From: Halocaridina rubra
Taxonomy: Eukaryota; Arthropoda; Malacostraca; Decapoda; Atyidae
Length of the DNA stretch: 64,000 nt
Reading direction: 5' to 3'
NCBI GenBank assembly: GCA_037179515.1
Contig: JAXCGZ010020841.1
Coordinates: 1 to 64,000 of the forward strand
A program made the position numbers and the translations under genes. Of this stretch, positions 1-63,332 are shown piece by piece. Every line of letters starts with the position of its first letter. The stretch's first letter is position 1. The notes under the pieces are model-generated. The model was not told the origin of the DNA. It was given only the letters and a program-made list of their open reading frames with translations, and did not search any database.

Positions 1-400
<400 letters not shown>

Positions 401-909
401 GTGTCATTACCATTTTTGTTATACCACCTCTGCCCAAATTCCTGTAAACTGAGAACACCTTAAAGCACCCAAGAACGTCTAGATTTGTCCCGTCCTTCCA
501 CGTCCTAGGCACAGATTTAAATACGGTTAGGGAGGGAATGCCTTAATTCACTTGAGGTCAGATTGGGCATGGGTGTGGAGACATTCCCCACGTTTTTTTC
601 TCATGTGTATCCCCCCTTTAAAGGGGTAGGCACTATGTGCACATGGCTGCACATAGCTCCCTCCAGTCTTTGCAGATGATGACGAGTTCCCTTCTTTTAC
701 TAGGAAAATATACATTGGTAGGAAGAGTAAATTCTCTCCATTTTATCCCTAGCTAATGTTTTTTTTTTTTTTTTTAGAGGCTTGGGGGGGGGGGGTCTCG
801 CATCCTTGAGATTGGCTGTACTTAGATTGTAAATTACTCGTTCCCTTGTACCTCACTTGAGTCTTATTTGAAGACCTCCACCGGTATTTTTGTGAATAAC
901 ACTACAAGG

Positions 910-1233
<324 letters not shown>

Positions 1234-1671
1234 GTATTCAGCATCTGTCATTCACAAGTGACAAGCATTGTCCTGTATTAAGAAAATCATCATACAATGA
1301 TCAAGTGTCATCTCTTGGGAGGCTTGCGTAAATAGAAATCAATTTGCGCAGTACACAGGGCAGACGTAATGAGGTCTTGGGGCGGCTGAATGGGATCTCT
1401 TGTATATTGCGGTCATGGAGAAATTGGATAATATTTACATGTACGGATCCAAGATGTCCGCTGTTGTTGTCAACTTCTTCTTCTTCTTGTATTATTCGCG
1501 TTGGACGGTAGTGATTGTTCTTCTTTTCATTATTTGTGTTGGTGTTAGACCATAGCGTGGGAACTTTTTTTTTCTATCATAGAGTAGATGTGCAAAGATA
1601 GTTTTAAAGGACAAAACTTACCAAATGCGTAAAAAGAGGGAAACTCAGGTGATATTCTCCCAAATTTATTT

Positions 1672-3775
<2,104 letters not shown>

Positions 3776-3836
3776 CATGTATGTATGTATGTATGTATGT
3801 ATGTATGTATGTACGTACGTACGTACGTACGTACGT

Positions 3837-3891
<55 letters not shown>
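3776..3891. repeat. (TATG)n, (TACG)n and (GT)n between retroelement copies 1 and 2
   Basis: Three repeat types in succession: (TATG)n, then (TACG)n, then (GT)n, exactly filling the gap between the 5' edge of copy 1 and the 3' edge of copy 2. Confidence 0.95.
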
Positions 3892-3892
<1 letters not shown>

Positions 3893-4328
3893 TTACCTAA
3901 TTGTGTTTACGGGAAAGAGCCCAAAGCTCGTATCTTCCCGTCTCCTCATCGGTTCCATTTTAGACTTAGTGATACTTATCATACCTGTCCTTAAAACTAT
4001 GGATTGAGATAGCATTAACTACCTCCTCGCTTAGCCAATTCCAATTATCAACTACTCTTACACTGAAAAAGTATTTCCTTACATCCTGCGAAGAAGTTTT
4101 CTTACGAAGCTTCAAACTATGACCTCTAGTTCTAGAGCCAGCCATATCAAAATATCGATCCCTATCCACTCTATCATAACCATGAAGGAATTTAAAGACT
4201 GTCACCATATCCCCCCTCACTCTTCTAGCTTCGAGTGATGGTAAGTCTAATTCCCTCAGCCTCTCATCATAACTGAGATTGCGTATTTCTGGCACCAGTT
4301 TCGTGGCATGTCTTTGAACTTTTTCAAG
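3892..4328 (-). mobile_element. Non-LTR retrotransposon fragment, copy 2 (3' end only)
   Basis: Encodes the C-terminal region ([47 protein letters not shown]) in one open frame, plus the 3' UTR. Same family as copies 1, 3 and 4. Bounded by (GT)n on one side and (TATG)n on the other. Confidence 0.85.
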
Positions 4329-4533
4329 TATGTATGTATGTATGTATGTATGTATGTATGTATGTATGTATGTATGTATGTATGTATGTATGTATGTATG
4401 TATGTATGTATGTATGTATGTATGTATGTATGTATGTATGTATGTATGTACTGAGTAAACGGAAACGCTTACTTAAAAGTATAAACAAGGATTACAGGTT
4501 ATGGATATCTCGTTATACAAAATTAGAACAGAG

Positions 4534-4621
<88 letters not shown>

Positions 4622-4770
4622 CAAATTCATATTTTACACCATGAGTAATGCTATTTCCTTTAAGAAAGAGCTCATATCCTGCAAGAACGTACATACATGC
4701 ATACATACATACATACACGCACGCACGCACACACGTACGCACGCACGCACGCACGCACGCACGCGCGCAC
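4328..4770. repeat. (TATG)n, (GA)n and (CATA)n/(CACG)n tracts
   Basis: (TATG)n at 4328-4450, (GA)n at 4532-4619, and a (CATA)n to (CACG)n transition at 4690-4770 that meets the 5' edge of retroelement copy 3. Confidence 0.93.
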
Positions 4771-5385
4771 AGGAAAAGGAAATGTTCAGAAATATTTATG
4801 TAACCTATGTGAGGCCAAAACTTGAAAATGCAACCCTCTTTTGTAATCCGCACTTGAAAAAGCACATAGCTAAGCTTGAACAAGTTCAAAGACATGCCAC
4901 GAAACTGGTGCCAGAAATACGCAATCTCAGTTATGATGAGAGGCTGAGGGAATTAGAGTTACCATTACTCGAAGCCAGAAGAATGAGGGGGGGTATGGTG
5001 ACAGTTTTTAAATTCCTTCATGGTTATGATAGAGTGGATAGGGATCGATATTTTGGTATGGCTGGCTCTAGAACTAGAGGTCATAGTTTGAAGCCTCGTA
5101 AGAAACTTCTTTGCAGGATGTAAGGAAGTACTTTTTCAGTGTAAGAGTAGTTGATAATTGGAATTGGCTAAGCGAGGAGGTAGTTAATGCTATCTCAATC
5201 CATAGTTTTAAGGACAGGTATGATAAGTATCACTAAGTACAAAATGGAACCGACCTGGAGACGGGAAGATACGAGATTTGGGCTCTTTCCCGTAAGCACA
5301 ATTAGGTAATCACAATTAGGTAATCATATACGATTTGGGCTCTTTCCCGTAAGCACAATTAGGAAATCACACTTAAGTAATCACA
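4769..5385 (+). mobile_element. Non-LTR retrotransposon fragment, copy 3 (3' end only)
   Basis: The plus strand encodes the same C-terminal region (VTYVRPKLENATLFCNPHLK, GYDRVDRDRYFGMAGSRT), with a one-base deletion near 5106 that shifts the frame. The 3' UTR ends with repeated AATTAGGTAATCAC units, and part of the UTR is itself duplicated (5267-5318 and 5332-5381). A (GCAC)n run precedes it and (ACAT)n follows. Confidence 0.83.
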
Positions 5386-6556
5386 TACATACATACATAC
5401 ATAGCCTATATCACCGCGGAACGTATCAATGTAACATGTTGCAAGAGCCAAGAAAAACTTTTCCTACTTTGGTTTACCGATTCGTATGTAATAAATGAGA
5501 GAGAGAAAGAACTAGAATTTCAACTAACACAAAATTCTGTAGATTCTGAATGTTTCCCAATGATTTTATAATAATCATTACACAATTTTGAAGGGCAGTG
5601 GGCCATGAGTATATAGGGATATCAAAAGTGGCCTGTGACCACAAGAGGTTGAAAACCACTGCCCTAGGAGCTAAGAGGCGTGATCGATGTATATTAGTTT
5701 TGGATGATTGTATGTGCCTTTACTAGGCCACTCCCTTACATTGTATATGTATATGTATAACTAAAGAAATTAATTGGCGAAAGGGTGTTTTTTATTCTTT
5801 TCTGTTATTTGAACATTAATATGTCCTTCAATAAGTGTTTCGATCGCTTCAAGACAGGATGAGGTGCGATAATATGCTGAAGGAAAAATGTACACACACA
5901 ATCACACACACACAAACACACACATACAAACACACACACACAAACACACACATAGACAAGACTCACACTCGCAAGATACGTATCGAGAACAAACACACAC
6001 CAATACACACACACATACAAGCACGCACACACACACACACACATACACAAGACTCACACTCGCAAGATACGTATCGAGGACAAAGGATACATGCCTTAAG
6101 GGTCTCGGCACAATTACGAGCGCATCGTAGACAATGTAATCACCTCAGTCTACGATTGGTCTCCTTTGGGGTTGACTGAAGTTTCAAATAGCGTTGTAAC
6201 TATTGTGTTCCTGACCTTAATAAGTACGCGTTCACACATACATCTTATAGTGAAAATACTTTGAAGAAAAAGGACATTTAAGACTTAAAAAAAAAAAATT
6301 CTCATAAAGAAGTGATTATGAGAAATATTTCTCATAAAGAAGTGATTATGAGAAATATTTGCAAATTTGGGGAGACGTGCTAACACACTTTGATTTCGAA
6401 AGTTTACTTTTAGCTTAACATATTTGTTTCTTTTTTTCATTAGAACGTTAAGTATTATTTTATAAATCTGAACGAAGTAAGAAAAGTCTTACTGCAGTGA
6501 ATATATTAGCGGCACTCCCAACATGCCAACTGTAGCTTAATCTCCTCCATACTAAC
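5386..6556. repeat. CA-rich region with duplicated insert
   Basis: No gene seen. (ACAT)n ends at about 5402. CA-rich repeats fill 5892-6055 and include two copies of a non-repetitive 36-base segment (CAAGACTCACACTCGCAAGA and following, at 5957 and 6047). A perfect 30-base tandem duplication with hairpin potential lies at 6299-6358. Confidence 0.8.
6299..6358. repeat. Perfect 30-base tandem duplication with internal palindrome
   Basis: TTCTCATAAAGAAGTGATTA followed by TGAGAAATAT occurs twice in a row without a mismatch. Each unit contains TCTCATAA and TTATGAGA, which can pair as a hairpin. Confidence 0.85.
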
Positions 6557-6822
6557 CTGCTGGCTAGTACAGTGGTAACGCGCTGGCTTCGCATTCACGA
6601 GGTCGAAAGATCGGTTCCCGTCCAAGACCGAGACTTTAAGCTGTTTACTGGCAGGAACTGCTGTGGTTGGACACCACAGTAGGGGGTTGGGGCTTGCCCT
6701 GGCTGACGAATACCCATTGTATTGAAATGGAAATAAAGTTTGTTTGGTACAGTTTGTTCAGGATCTATTAACTGACCAAGCTTCACGTCCTGTACATACC
6801 GAAAGAAGAAGAAGAAGAAGAA
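6557..6822 (+). mobile_element. tRNA-derived SINE with (GAA)n tail
   Basis: Begins with a tRNA-like head: A-box-like TGGCTAGTACAGTGG and B-box-like GATCGGTTCCCGTCC about 35 bases later. An unrelated body of roughly 170 bases follows and the element ends in (GAA)n at 6804-6821. It belongs to a different family from the SINE repeated in the spectrin introns. The (GAA)n tail resembles the end of the reverse-transcriptase fragment at 22340-22830, which suggests that type of element as the mobilising partner. Confidence 0.6.
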
Positions 6823-6902
6823 AGACATACTCTTGGATATAGAAGATCTTCAGTGAGCTTAATCAGAGAGAGGTGAAACTGAGGGAATTACCAAAACAAA
6901 AC

Positions 6903-11842
<4,940 letters not shown>

Positions 11843-11920
11843 TCTTGATTTTTGAAGATTTTATTACAATTTTATAATTTGTTTACTTATTACCATGCGA
11901 GTTTTCTCTGCATAGAAATT

Positions 11921-12057
11921 TCTGAGTTAAATAAGTGCCAAAAAATGACATCAGGAACTTATTCTGGGATTGATCCAATTAGTACTTTCCGAGTTCAATA
12001 ATTGCCAAAAAATTACATCAGGAACCTATTCTGGGATTGATCCAAGTAGTACTGTTA
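11921..12057. repeat. About 68-base tandem duplication
   Basis: Two imperfect copies contain ATCAGGAAC(T/C)TATTCTGGG and ATTGATCCAA(T/G)TAGTACT. They follow the stop codon of the membrane protein gene and are probably in its 3' UTR. Confidence 0.75.
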
Positions 12058-12164
12058 TATATAACAGTGTAGTGTTCTTTGAATCGATAGATCATTTGTT
12101 ATCTGTCTGCCGCTATAGCCATTAAAACAATATAATCTTAGTATTATTGTACTATGAGGTTTAC

Positions 12165-12460
12165 CTCACTATTTAATGTAGTAGGCTGGCCCATGGCACT
12201 AATCGCCCATTGTGATACTACAGCTGAAGGGTCTTGTAGACTTAAATAAGACTGTCCAGGACAGTTCGATGTTAAGTCTTCCTTCAGTTACGGTTCTTTT
12301 TCTATGCCTACATCAACACCGAATATTCTTGGATATTCATTACACATGTCTTATTACCCCTTCACATTTGACATGTCACAATGCTCTGCATCTCTGTTTC
12401 TCTTTATGTTTTCTTCGTTTCCAGGTTGATTATTTATTTTTGCCTGTCCTGGTGTGACAA
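12165..12460 (+). mobile_element. Dispersed repeat X, copy downstream of the membrane protein gene
   Basis: Starts TAGTAGGCTGGCCCATGGCA and ends GCCTGTCCTGGTGTGACA. The 81-codon open frame inside (12212-12457) is a by-product of this repeat, so I do not call it a gene. Confidence 0.55.
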
Positions 12461-12939
12461 TCATTAAAAAAAAATGTGTAATCTCTTGTACTTTAATCTA
12501 ATCTAGCCAAAGCAAACTAATCTTACCTAACCTGTTGCTTAGGTTTGGGGATAATAGACTACACATAATGAGGTAGACAGCATTCTAAATTAGCAATTAC
12601 TAGTCTAACCATAAGGTTATGTAATATACTGGGTTAGGTTAATATATAATAAGCATAAATTGTTTTCACAGGAAAAGTGGTTTAACAAGTAAGGTAAAAA
12701 TATCCAGTTAATATTAATGATAAATTTCAGGTTTAATACCTAACTCCTTTCCAATATCTAGCATAAATGACCCTTGAAACTATTTGTTCTAAGTTATTAT
12801 ACTTGCGAGGTACGTGTAGTTTCTCACTGGTCTCTTTTCAGATATATAGGAAAACTTAAGTATAATACTTTAATTTTTCCAAGGATGTACAAGAAATACA
12901 ATACAGTATATATTTGGTTCCCCAGATAATTCTATCGGT

Positions 12940-13140
12940 ATACATGAGCCATGTTCCCCTTTAAAAGGGAGGTGACTGGGCCAAGGCAGGGTACCTTGAC
13001 TATTTATGGGAAGAAAATACAGAGAAAGGGGTTTCCTAGTCCCCTCGATCTGCCCCATTGAGCCAACTTTTATGACGCTCAGGGGAACACGGAGGAAGTA
13101 TTCTTGTCACCCTCCCACATGGGAGAGTTAGGGATGCTGT
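12940..13140 (-). repeat. Dispersed repeat Y, partial copy
   Basis: Matches the 24800-24965 part of repeat Y in inverted orientation, including the GAGGGGACT block and the TTTTAAAGGGGAACATGG-like end. Intergenic, near the presumed 3' end of gene B. Confidence 0.5.
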
Positions 13141-13313
13141 TTTGATTCAATTCATTTGCAATTATATTCAGTTTTCATATTCTTGGTGTATCATGGTTGA
13201 TGTAAATTACAATTTACATATATATTGCCTTTGTGAATAAAAGTATAATTACCATCAAAGACATTATACTGTATATAAAAAGATATCAAAACAAATCTTT
13301 AAGAATCAAACAT

Positions 13314-13319
13314 TTTATT
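13314..13319 (-). promoter_or_regulatory. Candidate polyadenylation signal of gene B
   Basis: AATAAA on the minus strand, about 0.98 kb past the stop codon. If used, the gene B 3' UTR would contain an antisense SINE copy (14061-14255) starting only about 40 bases after the stop. Tentative because the region is AT-rich. Confidence 0.35.
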
Positions 13320-14060
13320 CTAATGGAATATTACATACAGCATATAAAATTTTTAATTTTGCAAAACCATGGACTAGTACAAATTCACTAATCCATATAT
13401 GTAACATAAATGAGCTGAGCTTGTTTAAACAATCAATCAACCGATTCACAACAGCAGTAAGTAATAGCCTAATTGAATACTTAAACATTTTGAAAAATTA
13501 ATTAAATTTTTGTATGTATAGACAACACTTTTGTAGTATTTTAAGTACTATGAAAGTCAGTCATACGGAACTGAATACAGTACATGACTCGTTTTCTTGC
13601 TAGGTTAGGTTTGGTTAGATTCTCTTGTTGCCATGTGATCAAGTATATTACAATTTTACCAAGCATCATGTCATGCTAAAAAAAAGTCTGAATGGGTGTA
13701 GATTAATATTAAGGAATATTCCCTCTTATAAATAATATGTACTTTATACAATCTCTAGTGTGAATACGGCAAAAAAGAAAAATTCTTCCTAATTTTTCAT
13801 ACTGACTGTTGTCAAGCTTCAATGATGCTATTAGTATGCACTGAATTGTATATGGAAGATTACAAACTGATGCACACAATCCCCAAGGATATGGTAGCTT
13901 CATAATAAGAATTTTTATCAATTCAAAATTCAAATTAAAAAATTTATTCAAGAGTTTTGCAAAACTGGGTTTTTAATAATCTGATCAGAATGTACATATG
14001 TGATAAGGTTTCAAAAGAGTAATATGTAGCATGAAAATAATAATCTTTTGATGAGAATAT

Positions 14061-14255
14061 GACTGTGGAAAAGTGGCAGTGTTCACGACTTTGATTCTTC
14101 AGGTCGAAGCTTTGCGGCCTGCCACAGTCTGAGGTTAGAATGGGTATTCATGCAAGGTAACAATCACAATTGACAAAACCAAAAGTTCTTCACAAGAAGG
14201 CACCGTCCTAGCCCTTATTAGAAAGTGGAGTCCGTGACTTAAAACTGATCACATA
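14061..14255 (+). mobile_element. tRNA-derived SINE (family 1) in the gene B 3' region
   Basis: Full-length copy antisense to gene B, starting 41 bases beyond its stop codon. Head GTGGAAAAGTGGCAG, then B-box-like region, the body GAGGTTAGAATGGGTATTCA and the end AGTCCGTGACTTAAAAC. Confidence 0.75.
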
Positions 14256-14295
14256 GTAAAAATTTGAAGTTGATATATAAATATGACAAGATGAA

Positions 14296-34418
<20,123 letters not shown>

Positions 34419-35794
34419 TGCTCTTGATTGAGACTCAGGTGGGAAGCCAGCAGTATATCGTTGGAGAGAACTGTTTATCTGATGAATCCTCCTTCTGTAT
34501 AAAACCCAGGTTAGAAATGACTATTTGGCACAATTATACTAATGGATGTTATAAAAGAATTTCTGCACATTTGACAGGTCGATTGAAATACTTAGTCTGC
34601 AGAGTTTCTGAACTTCTATACCATTACTGTATTCCAAATTGTATCAAATGAGTGTTAATTTCTTCAATTATCATTACAGTATTATATTGAGTACTATAAA
34701 GTTATTACTGTGCAGTACATTAACACATAAACTTCACGAAAACAAATAAAGTGACTAGAAAGTAAAATAATCTATCATATTTTAAAATTTACAAAATAAC
34801 TAAACTTTACAAAAATAAACACAAAGTTTTAAAAGGTAGGGATAAATAACTGTTATATATTTTATATTATTATTTTATATAGGATTCCAAAAGCTGATCT
34901 TAAGGCTATGAAATTTCATACTTTCAATTACCTTATTTTTATCTGCACCTTGCAACTGATGAATTATTGCAGTATATAAAATGATACTTCAAATTCAGGA
35001 TTAAATGGAAGTGCTTGTACAGTAAAATCTGTCGTTCCAGTTTATGTAATTGTACTGATATAAGATTCAAGTACCGATAATTGCAGAATACTGGAGATGA
35101 TGCTTATTGACTTCTCAAGAAAAAACTGAAGTGGTAAAACGTATACTTACAAAAGTAAAAAGAATTGAGACTGTTCACTGTCTTTATCATACTCTGGGAG
35201 TATAAACTTGGTGAAGACCTTCTCTGTGTTTTAACTTCGATAAGCGTTAATCCATATGACAGAAAATGACACTGATAAGTAAGTTAAAATGATCTCACAC
35301 ACTTCTTCAGAACACACGACAGACTGTTGTAATGACATATATTGCTACACCACTTTAGTTGGATTACACTTCATTATATTCAGAATACATATAGAACAAG
35401 GAGTCTACAGAACCAAAACAAGCAACTTAAAAAATACTCTGCTTTTACAGTATTTATTCATAATAAGGAGACCAATATCAGGTGATGTAACGAACAGCAT
35501 TTCATGGTAGAATGAAGGATTGATTATGCTAATTAATTATATTTTCACATTTACTGGATATCTCCCTCTTAAGTCATTTTTCTTAGATAACAGACAGCTT
35601 TGTGATAAAGAAATGAAAATTCCACAGCATACTGATTAAACGGAACAGGATATTACCAAAGTGTTAGACGAGGTGTTAGATAAGAGATAAGGTACATGAT
35701 AAGAATTGCAACTCTCAAAAATATTCTTGTATTTAAGTCATAAAATCTACCTTTTACTATGCTTGTGAGACTGTTCTTTATATACAGATTCTTT

Positions 35795-36260
35795 ATTTTA
35801 TGAGTGTGACACTGGGAAGGGCAAAGAAAGTTACCCTCATCTAGCTTGGGCACCAAGAAAACAGCTTAGAAGTAGCAGCTTAAGGACTAGGCAAAACTAA
35901 GAGAATTATAAGCAATAAAAAATGATAGGCAGAAAGAATAGTTCAAGTAATGAAGACCCAAAAATATGGTAGGATTAGGCTCTTGAGATGATGATTGATC
36001 TGTTTTATGAATGAGATATGTCATAAGATTTAGGGAAGACAGAAGCAGGAAGAGAGTACACGAGTCTGAAAGTGGAAGGAAAGAAGCAGTCATTGCACCG
36101 AACAGCCTGCGAGCTACTGAACTCCACTAAGTACCTATGCGACGAGGCCGCTTGGTGTGTATTACGCAGCCTCACCAGCCAGGAGAGGGATGCAAATCGC
36201 AACCCATTAGGGGCAGTGGAAGAAAGTACTGATAAAAAGGGAAAGGGATGATACCTCCAG
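35795..36260 (-). pseudogene. Second copy of the third non-LTR element (fragment)
   Basis: The minus strand encodes SLSWLVRLRNTHQAASSHRY, CNDCFFPSTFRLVYSLPASV and KTDQSSSQEPNPTIFLG, matching 45600-45900 in shifted frames, and ends in the same UTR stem-loop region near 35808-35845. It lies in the spacer between genes A and B. Confidence 0.65.
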
Positions 36261-37287
36261 TCAAAAAGAAAGAGAATCAAAATTAGAGGCAAGAGCAGGA
36301 CTGTTGCCATGTTTGAAATTCCTTCATTAATGCAATTCTTTTTAAACCTGAAGTAACTGTCCCTTTGCAAATAAAAGTATGATCTCCAACACCAAGTATC
36401 AATTACATATGCATGCTTAGAAGAGCAAAATCTTAAATTTTCTTTGTCAGTGAAAGATTGTACACAGAATACATATATGTATCCTCTCATATATCAATCA
36501 TTATCTTTTTTCCCTTCTACCAAAGATATCATTAATCAAGGTAAAAAACAATTCTCTACTTCTCTTAACCACAAGAGATAAATATTATATTGTATCTTGT
36601 GCAGTATACTTTATAATATTTTATACATATATAACCAGTACAGTAAAAGAACATACTAGTAATTAGCCCGAGTACAGAATGACAGGTTAATTGTATATTG
36701 CATAAGTTAAAAACAGACATATCTATCTAATTTAGAGAAAGAAATGTTAAGACTAATAAATTTAAGTAATTCAGCAAACGATCTTTTCACTTATGTTCAA
36801 AATGGTAATGAAAAATTATAAGTAATGTAAAAACAAAGAATATAGTTTTAAAACAAAATTCTAAATCAGTGAATGGTAGTGACTTACGAACAAGGACACA
36901 TTATGATGGGGACAAGAAATAACACAAAGTTTAACATAAAGATGAAAGGAGATAAGATATCAAGGGTCTCACTATTTTAAGCCTCATTCTTTTATTATCC
37001 AGAAGTAAAAACACATTTTAATTTTATTCAGATGATGTGAATGATCCTTAAAAAAGAATGTATATTTGTCGTCATATTCTATTATTAAGTTACAGTAATA
37101 TGTTTATAAAATTTATAAAATAAGTAATATCATTGCTGTATAATTGTCTCAGTACACATAATGTAACAGTAGCATTTAATTTTGTAAACACTGCTCTATT
37201 TTCACTTAGACAAATTTGAATATGCTCAAAGAGACCAAATAAATTTCTACAGAATACTGAAATTTAGTTTATAACATTGTATTTAAC

Positions 37288-37407
37288 AGTGGCCGAGTAG
37301 TAAAGTTTGTGACTTGAATTCGTCAGATTGTGGGTTTGCAGCCGACACAGTCTGAAGTTAGAAAGGGCAACAATCAAAGTCCTTCATGTAGTAAAACCCG
37401 ATCACAT
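37288..37407 (+). mobile_element. tRNA-derived SINE (family 1), internally deleted
   Basis: Head, B-box region (GTGGGTTTGCAGCC) and tail end (GTAAAACCCGATCACAT) are present but about 75 bases of the body are missing. It lies in the spacer between genes A and B. Confidence 0.65.
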
Positions 37408-37420
37408 ATTGTAAATAACA

Positions 37421-37590
37421 CTGGTTGTTTACCAGCTAAAAAATCTAAAGCAATATGTAGTTTCATTATTCTAAAATATTTCTAAGTAGGAGTTTTATGG
37501 CTATACTGGTTGTTTACCAGCTACAAAATCTAAAGCAATAAGTAGTTTCATTATTCTAAAATATTTCTAAGTAGGAGTTTTATGGCTATA
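37421..37590. repeat. About 84-base tandem duplication in the gene A-gene B spacer
   Basis: ACTGGTTGTTTACCAGCTA to GTTTTATGGCTATACT occurs twice with only a few differences. Confidence 0.85.
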
Positions 37591-37642
37591 CTCATTTGAA
37601 TCAAAAATTTGCTCATAATAAAACGGAATAAATTAGTTGGTT

Positions 37643-37717
37643 TGATTGGTTTTACGTCACGAACTCCCTTTTCTACTAGGGGCTAGGTTCTGGCGAAGGA
37701 CTTTGGTTTTGGAAGTA
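37643..37717 (-). mobile_element. tRNA-derived SINE (family 1), tail fragment
   Basis: Only the 3' part of the element (ACGAACTCCC...GACTTTGGTTTTGG on the plus strand) remains, as expected from truncated reverse transcription. Confidence 0.6.
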
Positions 37718-37755
37718 CAGTATTTCAACTCACCCTGAAGGCACTAAAGTATGTT

Positions 37756-38075
37756 GTATTAGTATGTCAACACCAAAAGTAAGTAGAAGGGTGAGTTAAG
37801 TCTACTATGAGGAAAAATATCAAGAAATTTTGTTTTGAAAAATGAGCTGAAAGAGAGAGAGAAAGACTGAAATTATATTTGTTTTGTATTATTACTAGTT
37901 ATGAGAGAGAGATTACAATTAGTATGTCAACACCAAAAGTACGAAGAAGGGTGAGTTAAGTCTACTATGGGAGGAAAAATATCAAGAAATTCTGTTTTGA
38001 AAAATTAGCTGAGGGAGAGAGACTGAAATTATAATTTTGTATTATTACTAGTTATGAGAGAGAAATTACAATAGT
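37756..38075. repeat. About 160-base tandem duplication in the spacer
   Basis: Two units share TTAGTATGTCAACACCAAAA, GGGTGAGTTAAGTCTACTAT and TTGTATTATTACTAGTTATG; a third partial unit follows. Confidence 0.8.
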
Positions 38076-38369
38076 TCTATATTATTACTAGTTATTATTG
38101 TTAATCTTGAACAGTACTGTGCTTAAATTGCAAACTAAAATTTATTGTATATCCCTAAGGCGAAAAAATTAATAAACTATAAACAAAGTTCACTACTGTG
38201 TACATTATAAGTAGGATTTGCTACTATCAGCAATTTTAGACATATTTCTAATTTTACAGAATACTCTTTTCCTCTTTCATAAAGAAATTACATAGAGTAC
38301 CAACAACAGTATTTGGAGTAATATGTAATAATGAAGGACGAAATAAAATGAAAGTTTTTTAACACAGTA

Positions 38370-38375
38370 TTTATT
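38370..38375 (-). promoter_or_regulatory. Candidate polyadenylation signal of gene A
   Basis: AATAAA on the minus strand (read on the plus strand as TTTATT), 1.07 kb past the stop codon. It would give a 3' UTR of about the same length as that proposed for gene B. Other AATAAA-like hexamers exist in this AT-rich stretch, so the choice is tentative. Confidence 0.35.
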
Positions 38376-38916
38376 AAGTTTTTATGCAATGACTACAGCA
38401 TACTGACAACTCACAAAACACCAAATATCTATTAAAGCAATTCCCTACCACCAACTCTACCGCTCACTGTCAATGCTCATACTCAACAAATTCTCAAAAT
38501 AAAAATTTTTCCTTTTAAAATTTGTAACTCGCAGATAAACTTTAGAGCTCCTACTTGGAGATCACTATTGCAGAATCTTTATCATGAAGCTAATTGCATT
38601 AAGTATGAAGCTAAAGATGCGATTTCTAAGAATAATAAGGCATAAAGAGGCATATATCTTGAATTTTTTTCAATCATAGAATCCTACAAATGTTAACGGT
38701 ACGCTAGATTCAAGCGCCTTGCCAGGAATGATAAGAAGAGCTACCTTTGAAAATTAGCCGTCATATATAGGTAGCCCTAGATGACCAGACTCATCATTCG
38801 TGATCAGCAAGCCAAAATACAAGCGTAACAATGTTTACTTGATATTAAAACTGAAAGTTTTCGTTCATATAAGTCTACTAACATGGGTTACACTATATCT
38901 AAATTTGCAAATAATG

Positions 38917-39018
38917 TCTTCAAATAATCTACCTTCTTGTCGGGAATCAAACTGGGAACTCTGTCGAGTCCCCAGGTTCGATTCCCGACAAGGAAAATTA
39001 ATAAGTTGAAGACATTTA
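38917..39018. repeat. Palindrome built on a tRNA T-arm-like sequence
   Basis: CTTGTCGGGAATCAAACTGG is followed by its imperfect complement CCAGGTTCGATTCCCGACAA after a short loop. The arms extend outward (ATGTCTTCAA against TTGAAGACAT). The right arm reads like the 3' half of a tRNA, with a B box GGTTCGATTCC. No full tRNA cloverleaf is present. Confidence 0.7.
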
Positions 39019-39446
39019 AAAATGAGTTATTGCATTGCATCTGTTCTTTGCAAGTAACTAAGTAGCTGGCACTATTAATTCTTGCATCAGCATTAAAAAT
39101 TAAACTATGAGCAAGACTTCAGCAGTAGTATCAAGCGATATAATTCTGCACAGATGTTATGCATGGGTTAAATCATAACTACTGTGAGACTGCTTATGGT
39201 GTATCTGTAAAATGAAAGTCGTGCTAAAAATTTGTGTTATTTAAAATGCTATCATGGATCACTACTCCTACAGTGGAACATTTTGGATGAATTCATAAGC
39301 TGCCAAACACTTATTTTACTGTATATATATTACCTATATTTGTGTCATATATGAAATCTGTGCTTTAAAATTTGGTAACTGTGACTATTGAGAGATTAAA
39401 ATACAATCTGATTATGAATAAAATTCTGAAGTGACGGGATACCGTT

Positions 39447-63332
<23,886 letters not shown>

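Larger units (their letters stand above)
34419..38369. other. Spacer between gene A and gene B
   Basis: About 4 kb of AT-rich sequence that must contain the gene B promoter and 5' UTR and that follows the gene A 3' end. Contents: a non-LTR fragment (35795-36260), two SINE pieces, and two tandem duplications. I see no protein-coding gene and no clear core promoter. Confidence 0.6.

Noticed and set aside
12212..12457. 81-codon open frame as a small gene
   Set aside because: It lies wholly within dispersed repeat X, which recurs inverted at 62850-63165 without a matching frame.
38935..39000. Functional tRNA gene
   Set aside because: Only a T-arm and acceptor-like half is present, as a palindrome; no D arm or anticodon arm can be drawn.
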